Below are positions 8,528 through 11,910 of a DNA stretch of 11,910 nucleotides, piece by piece. Both the position numbers and the translations under genes were made by a program. Numbering within the stretch: position 1 is the stretch's first letter; each line of letters begins with the position of its first letter. This stretch comes from UBA5500 sp023622465 (lineage in GTDB: Bacteria; Bacillota; UBA994; UBA5500): NCBI GenBank assembly GCA_023622465.1, contig JAMNZE010000101.1:1-11910 (forward strand), read 5' to 3'. The notes under the pieces are model-generated. The model was not told the origin of the DNA. It was given only the letters and a program-made list of their open reading frames with translations, and made no database searches.

Positions 8528-8547
8528 CTGACTGACCGGTCAGTCAG
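8528..8547. promoter_or_regulatory. Perfect 20-bp palindrome, likely TetR-family operator
   Basis: CTGACTGACCGGTCAGTCAG is identical to its reverse complement across all 20 bases. The TGACTGACCGGTCAGTCA core is a common form of operator for TetR/AcrR-family repressors. It starts 10 bp downstream of the -10 hexamer of the ABC gene promoter (8558-8563), over the expected transcription start, where a bound repressor would block transcription. The sequence and symmetry are observed; the regulator class is inferred from known operators. Confidence 0.85.
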
Positions 8548-8557
8548 ACCTATGGTT

Positions 8558-8586
8558 AGTATAAGCTTTCTACTATCCAAAAGCAA
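8558..8586 (-). promoter_or_regulatory. Sigma-A-like promoter of the ABC transporter gene
   Basis: On the minus strand TTGCTT (8581-8586), a 17-nt spacer, then TATACT (8558-8563). The -10 matches 5 of 6 and the -35 keeps TTG. It lies 100 nt before the ATG at 8458, and the palindromic operator directly follows it, which supports its use. Confidence 0.65.
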
Positions 8587-8624
8587 GGAAGCAGCCCTTT
8601 GAGTTCTGTTCACCTTTCGTAACC

Positions 8625-8666
8625 AAAATTAAAGGGGCTGTCGCAAAACAGTTTTGCAACAGCCCC
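8625..8666 (-). terminator. Strong rho-independent terminator after the Nudix/alkD/GNAT cluster
   Basis: Arms 8634-8648 and 8652-8666 form a 15-bp stem with a 3-nt loop. The only imperfect pair is a C/A mismatch on the plus strand that becomes a G-U wobble on the minus strand, showing that the minus transcript is the functional one. The tail reads TTTAATTTTGG. It starts 3 nt after the GNAT stop (8670). It is related in sequence to the hairpin at 2015-2043. Confidence 0.93.
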
Positions 8667-8669
8667 AGC

Positions 8670-8922
8670 CTATCGGCGCATCATAAACCATTTATCTCCT
8701 GGTCTAAAGCCACCTTTCTCATAAAACCCATTGGCGATACCGCTGAGCCGGATACTGCTTGCTTTGGGCCGGCAGCGGGCCACGGTGGCGGCTACAAGCA
8801 TGTGCCCAATCCCCCTGCCTTGATAGGCAGGATGGACAAAGAACCAGTCCAAATCTGCCTCCCGGATCAGCACGGTAGAGTTCCTGCATCCGGGCAATAA
8901 ACTCTTGTTTTTCACTAAACAT
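8670..8922 (-). pseudogene. GNAT acetyltransferase remnant (internal deletion and frame change)
   Basis: The C-terminal half of a GNAT N-acetyltransferase domain is clear: DWFFVHPAYQGRGIGHMLV holds the acetyl-CoA binding motif A (QGRGIG), and GFYEKGGFRPGDKWFMMRR is the usual last strand. The first 60-70 residues of a normal GNAT fold are missing. The likely original start, ATG at 8922, overlaps the alkD stop (ATGTTTAG) and has GAGAGGG 8 nt upstream (8931-8937). That frame gives MFSEKQEFIARMQELYRAD and then departs from the GNAT frame, which is open from 8915 (GTG) to 8670. This fits a gene that lost internal sequence and changed frame around 8860-8880. A short functional protein from 8915 (81 residues) is possible but would lack the N-terminal strands and substrate side of the fold. 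Confidence 0.65.
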
Positions 8923-9577
8923 ATTTGCTACCCTCTCGTACCGCCAGCCTGCTTAACTCGTGCTGCTGGAGAAAAGCCCGTACCCACTCGGGATTAGTCT
9001 TGCTATAATCCCGCAGGGCCCAACCGATAGCTTTTTGAATAAAAAACTCTTGGTCGTCCCGATTTTCTAGAATAGCTCGTTCCAGCCAGTGGGTATCGGT
9101 GGCGTCTTTCCATAGCAGTTGTAGGGTTATAGCCACCCGCCGCTGCCAAATAGATTCGCTGGCCAGTAAAACCTGCATCACCTGGTCCAGATATTCTCTA
9201 TGTTCCTTCACCCATAGAGACATGGGCTTACGCAACGCATCCACCGAATCCCACCAGGCATTCCTATCAATCAGTGGGTACATAAATTGAAACTCGTCAT
9301 AAGTAAAGCGGCGATAGTTGCGTTCTAGCAAATCGATGGCCAGATAATGGCACTCCCGCTGGGGCTGTTCATACAACTCTTCAACTAATGCCAACACCTC
9401 ATCGAGGGGAGCTGTTCTCGAATCCTTCAGTAACTGCCTAGTAAGAGCTCGCCGTTCCGGCTGATTGATACCGAAAAAGACAAACCTATTCTTCATGTAG
9501 GCCGCCATCTGTTGGGCCTTCTCCGGGTCAGCCACCTGCTGGAAAAGGGCGAGAATATCAGCTGAACAGGTAAACAT
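8915..9577 (-). CDS. AlkD-like DNA alkylation repair glycosylase (HEAT-like repeats)
   Basis: A 220-residue helical-repeat protein of the DNA alkylation repair family, which removes N3- and N7-alkylated purines without flipping the base. Family landmarks: AAYMKNRFVFFGINQPERR (25-43), WWDSVD (108-113), IWQRRVAI (143-150) and EFFIQKAIGWALRDYSKTNP (177-196). Residues matching the catalytic region of B. cereus AlkD are present: W109 and D113, R147, W186. The C-terminus ends soon after the last repeat (SKYV), about 15 residues shorter than the Bacillus protein, without loss of known active-site positions. Start: ATG at 9577 with GGGAGG 7 nt upstream (9585-9590). It follows the Nudix gene by 18 nt, and its stop overlaps the GNAT start, so the three are one transcription unit. 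Confidence 0.92.
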   Translation of the reverse strand: MFTCSADILALFQQVADPEKAQQMAAYMKNRFVFFGINQPERRALTRQLLKDSRTAPLDEVLALVEELYEQPQRECHYLAIDLLERNYRRFTYDEFQFMYPLIDRNAWWDSVDALRKPMSLWVKEHREYLDQVMQVLLASESIWQRRVAITLQLLWKDATDTHWLERAILENRDDQEFFIQKAIGWALRDYSKTNPEWVRAFLQQHELSRLAVREGSKYV

Positions 9578-9595
9578 AGAATCGCCTCCCTGGTT

Positions 9596-10021
9596 CTATG
9601 TAGTAATTATATCCAACCCTTTTTGGAACAGGATTGGTTGGATCAGAGGGTAGGTCAGCGATTCGGGTAGTTGGGCTGACAAAGCTACCTGTCCAATTTC
9701 CGACTGGGGCAGTGGGGCAAACTCCTCGATTTCCGCATAGAATACGCGACCAAAGGTGGTGACTTGTCCTTGTATACGGGTCACCGAATAATCAAATAGG
9801 GGGCGCATGATGAAGGATTTGGCCCCCGTCTCCTCCCACAGCTCCCGCGCTGCCGCCTGACTAAGCGACTCATCAGCTTCGCGGCGCCCGCCGGGCAGTT
9901 CCCAGGTTTCCCGCTTCTTATGCTTCACAAAGACCCACTTTTCTTGAAACTTGGCCACTACTGCCACGAACTGTATGGCCTCATCGGCTACGGCTCCTAG
10001 ATGAAGTATGTCTGTGCGCAA
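9596..10021 (-). CDS. Nudix hydrolase
   Basis: A 141-residue protein with a perfect Nudix box G45-x5-E51-x7-R59-E60-L-W-E63-E64-T-G66 that binds the catalytic divalent metal. These enzymes cleave nucleoside diphosphates linked to another group. The flanking pattern (KWVFVKHKKRETWELPGG, FGRVFYAEIEEF, LPESLTYP) is like the Bacillus YtkD-type group that acts on (oxidised) nucleoside triphosphates or RNA 5' ends; this substrate is inference only. Start: TTG at 10021 has AAGAGGTGG (10029-10037) 7 nt upstream; the longer frame starting at TTG 10042 would place that ribosome site inside the gene. It leads the cluster with alkD. A terminator hairpin sits directly upstream and no own promoter is obvious. 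Confidence 0.92.
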   Translation of the reverse strand: MRTDILHLGAVADEAIQFVAVVAKFQEKWVFVKHKKRETWELPGGRREADESLSQAAARELWEETGAKSFIMRPLFDYSVTRIQGQVTTFGRVFYAEIEEFAPLPQSEIGQVALSAQLPESLTYPLIQPILFQKGLDIITT

Positions 10022-10035
10022 TGCTTGACCACCTC

Positions 10036-10078
10036 TTAACAAGAAGGCCAGTTGAGAGGAACCAAAATCTCAACTGGC
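10036..10078 (-). terminator. Terminator hairpin between leucine dehydrogenase and Nudix genes
   Basis: A perfect 11-bp stem pairs 10047-10057 with 10068-10078 (GCCAGTTGAGA and its complement), with a 10-nt loop. On the minus strand it is followed by CTTCTTGTTAAG, a modest U-rich tail which runs into the Nudix ribosome site at 10029-10037. It is 28 nt after the leucine dehydrogenase stop. Confidence 0.72.
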
Positions 10079-10106
10079 TCGCAACTATTCAGGCTGAGAA
10101 AGTATC

Positions 10107-11168
10107 CTATTTATGCAAATATATTTTGCCCACCTTAGCCATCTTGGCGATTCTTTCTTCCGCCATCCGGTTGGCTGCCACATGGGTCGGAATGTCATCT
10201 CTCTTAGCGATAGCGAGCAGCCGCTTAACGCTGTCATAGATGTTAGCAGCCCGACTCATGGCCCTATCCTTATTATAACCTTTCAGCTCTTCGAATACAT
10301 TGATCACGCCACCCGCATTTATCACGAAGTCGGGTACGTAGAGTATTCCCTTTTCTTTTAGCATGTCGCCATGCTTGTCTTCGGCCAACTGGTTATTGGC
10401 AGAGCCAGCAACAATCTTGCATTTGAGCTGTTCAACGGTGAAATCGTTAATAATCGCGCCCATGGCACAAGGAGCAAAAATGTCACACTCTACCGAATAG
10501 ATTTCGTCGGGAGCAACAGCGGTGGCGCCCATTTCGTTAACCACCTGCTCGATTCTCTCTTTCTTAATATCGGTAACAATCAACTTGGCTCCGGCATCAT
10601 GGAGGAATTTGCAGACATGATAGCCAACGGCACCTAGTCCTTGCACGGCTACAACTTTACCCGTCAGGTCATCACTGCCGTATACCTCGTTAGCAGCTGC
10701 TAAAATACCTCTAAACACACCAAAAGCTGTTACAGGAGATGGGTCGCCGCTCTTGCCTTCCAAGCCGACGACAAAATCGGTCTCATCGTTGACATAGGCC
10801 AAGTCTTGGGTCTTGATGTTCATATCTTCTGCGGTTATGTATCTGCCACCCAGGCCTTCAACGAATCTACCGAAAACCCTAAACAGCTCTTCACTCTTTA
10901 ATTTATCCGGATCCCCAATTATAACTGCCTTGCCGCCCCCTAAATTGAGGCCGGCGGCCGCACTCTTATAGGTCATACCGCGAGCTAGCCTTAAAACGTC
11001 AACAATTGCATCCTCTTCCGATTCATAATTCCAGAAACGAGTACCGCCTAACGCCGGGCCTAAGGTTGTATCATGGATAGCTATGATAGCCTTAAGACCG
11101 GTGCTTTTGTCCTGGCAAAAAACCAATTGCTCATAATCGTATTGTTCTAACAATTCAAATATCCTCAC
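10107..11168 (-). CDS. ldh: Leucine dehydrogenase (Glu/Leu/Phe/Val dehydrogenase family)
   Basis: NAD-dependent oxidative deamination of leucine, isoleucine and valine to their 2-oxoacids (EC 1.4.1.9), or the reverse amination, in the cytosol. The 353-residue protein closely follows Bacillus leucine dehydrogenase: DYEQLVFCQD, GLKAIIAIHDTTLGPALGGT, RLARGMTYK, AAAGLNLGGGK, VAVQGLGAVGYH (Rossmann GxGxxG), CDIFAPCAMGAIIN, VINAGGVINV. With GTG at 11168 as start, the catalytic lysines fall at K68 and K80, exactly the numbering of the Bacillus enzymes, and AAGGAGG (11176-11182) lies 7 nt upstream. The TTG one codon earlier (11171) leaves only 4 nt spacing. Its promoter and terminator are readable, so it is a single-gene unit. 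In anaerobes it can feed branched-chain acyl-CoA or amino-acid fermentation; no such gene is adjacent. Confidence 0.96.
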   Translation of the reverse strand: MRIFELLEQYDYEQLVFCQDKSTGLKAIIAIHDTTLGPALGGTRFWNYESEEDAIVDVLRLARGMTYKSAAAGLNLGGGKAVIIGDPDKLKSEELFRVFGRFVEGLGGRYITAEDMNIKTQDLAYVNDETDFVVGLEGKSGDPSPVTAFGVFRGILAAANEVYGSDDLTGKVVAVQGLGAVGYHVCKFLHDAGAKLIVTDIKKERIEQVVNEMGATAVAPDEIYSVECDIFAPCAMGAIINDFTVEQLKCKIVAGSANNQLAEDKHGDMLKEKGILYVPDFVINAGGVINVFEELKGYNKDRAMSRAANIYDSVKRLLAIAKRDDIPTHVAANRMAEERIAKMAKVGKIYLHK

Positions 11169-11217
11169 CAATAGTCCTCCTTTGCAATTTATTTGAAAAA
11201 TCTCCTTTCATTTATTC

Positions 11218-11246
11218 ATTATAAATCTATACCCAAAAGTATGCAA
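11218..11246 (-). promoter_or_regulatory. Sigma-A promoter of leucine dehydrogenase
   Basis: On the minus strand TTGCAT (11241-11246), a 17-nt spacer, and a perfect TATAAT (11218-11223), 50 nt before the GTG start. This is the best promoter in the window. It lies in the 158-base divergent gap shared with the QueG-like gene. Confidence 0.82.
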
Positions 11247-11326
11247 TAAAGTGTTTTCATAGAGGGTATCGGATGGGGCTTAGCGAAAGCTTGAGGGACC
11301 AATAGGCAAACTAAGGAGTGAACAAA

Positions 11327-11910
11327 TTGAAAGGATTGAATCTGCGAAGCGAGATTATGGAGCTTATTTCCACCGCTGTATCTAAATCGCAACGTCCGGA
11401 ACTTTTCCGCCAACCCTTGGTGGGTTTTTCGGCTGCTGATGATCCTTGCTATGGACAACTAACAGAAATTGTTGGTCCCTGGCATCTGCGCCCCCAGGAT
11501 ATTCTGCCGCAGGCAAAAACCATCGTCTCCTTTTTCATCCCCTTTTCTGAACAAGTGGTGTTGAGCAACCGCGGGCAAGACCGTCCTTCGCCCGCCTGGG
11601 CCGAGTCCTATGTAGAAGCCAATAAGCTTATAAACCACATTTCCGAAGAGATAATTGACTTTTTACAGAGCAAGGGGATCGGGGCGGCCACTGTCAGGGC
11701 TACGCACACCTACGACGAGAGCACTCTTCAGGCCGGCTGGTCCCACAGAAGTGCGGCCTATATTGCCGGCTTGGGCAGATTTGGCGTCAATCGAATGCTG
11801 ATCACCCCCGTAGGCTGTGCCGGTAGATATGGCAGCGTCTTTATCGAAGCAGAAATCACACCCGACACCCGCCCCCAGGACGAGTACTGTCTCTATTACC
11901 AAGATGGTAG
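11327..11910 (+). CDS. QueG-like (epoxyqueuosine reductase family) iron-sulfur protein, cut by window edge
   Basis: An open plus-strand frame from TTG at 11327 to the right edge (194 codons, no stop). AAGGAG (11313-11318) lies 8 nt upstream. The segment SHRSAAYIAGLGRFGVNRML (about residues 138-157), followed by ITPVGCAGRYGSVFIEAE, matches the pattern HKAAAxxAGLGxxGxNxLLITPxxGxxxRxGxV of QueG and related double 4Fe-4S proteins. The cysteine clusters that bind the Fe-S centres would lie just past the edge (the window ends at EYCLYYQDG). The N-terminal part (MKGLNLRSEIMELISTAVSK) does not look like a classical QueG start, so this may be a QueG-related reductase of anaerobes rather than the tRNA-modifying enzyme itself. 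Confidence 0.75.
   Translation, partial: MKGLNLRSEIMELISTAVSKSQRPELFRQPLVGFSAADDPCYGQLTEIVGPWHLRPQDILPQAKTIVSFFIPFSEQVVLSNRGQDRPSPAWAESYVEANKLINHISEEIIDFLQSKGIGAATVRATHTYDESTLQAGWSHRSAAYIAGLGRFGVNRMLITPVGCAGRYGSVFIEAEITPDTRPQDEYCLYYQDG

Noticed and set aside
2015..8666. Composite mobile element bounded by the similar hairpins at 2015-2043 and 8634-8666
   Set aside because: No transposase, no target-site duplication, and the region between holds ordinary genes such as ppa. Both hairpins are well explained as terminators just after gene ends.
8719..8922. A separate 67-residue protein in the frame starting at 8922
   Set aside because: Beyond about residue 20 it is a frame-shifted reading of the GNAT motif A sequence and has no domain of its own; it is treated as part of the GNAT remnant.
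11219..11902. Minus-strand frames in the QueG-like region (11219-11458 and 11663-11902)
   Set aside because: They lack ribosome sites and run antisense to a plus-strand frame that matches the QueG family over the same bases.

Overview
The window most likely comes from a mid-GC Firmicute of the Clostridia type. The evidence is strong AGGAGG-type ribosome binding sites, frequent TTG/GTG starts (5 of 10 genes by my start choices), a Bacillus-like leucine dehydrogenase, an AlkD of the Bacillus cereus type, a FapA/DUF342 protein and sigma-A-like promoters. No species can be named from sequence alone. Eight genes lie on the minus strand and two on the plus strand (inorganic pyrophosphatase and a QueG-like Fe-S protein). 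Both window edges cut a gene.

Layout: 1-1876 (minus) is a large FapA/DUF342 polymer-type protein whose C-terminus is beyond the left edge. 1877-2052 is intergenic and holds the terminator of the next unit. 3495-4919 and 2053-3477 (both minus) form a tight two-gene unit: a sensor-type LuxR-family transcription factor with a GAF-like domain, followed by a metal-dependent amidohydrolase with an altered catalytic position. 4941-5240 is a 300-base divergent intergenic region. 5253-5759 (plus) is a family I soluble inorganic pyrophosphatase with its own terminator. 5816-8458 (minus) is an 880-residue fused ABC ATPase/FtsX-type permease (MacB-like layout). It has a readable promoter and a perfect 20-bp palindrome of TetR-operator type next to it, but no regulator gene in the window. 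8670-10021 (minus) is a small stress/repair-like cluster: Nudix hydrolase, AlkD-type DNA alkylation repair protein and a degraded GNAT acetyltransferase, ended by a strong terminator. 10107-11168 (minus) is leucine dehydrogenase with a good sigma-A promoter and its own terminator. From 11327 (plus), a QueG-like iron-sulfur protein runs off the right edge.

How the genes relate: most units look independent, each with its own terminator. The LuxR regulator probably controls the amidohydrolase behind it. Nudix and AlkD suggest nucleotide or nucleic-acid damage control. Leucine dehydrogenase links branched-chain amino acids to 2-oxoacids. The ABC transporter looks like an inducible exporter or a lipid/peptide-responsive system. 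I see no mobile element, CRISPR array, tRNA or rRNA. The points most worth a second look are the orphan TetR-type operator, the Glu-to-Gln change in the amidohydrolase, the regulator/enzyme pair, the related terminator hairpins at two distant sites, and the decayed GNAT gene.
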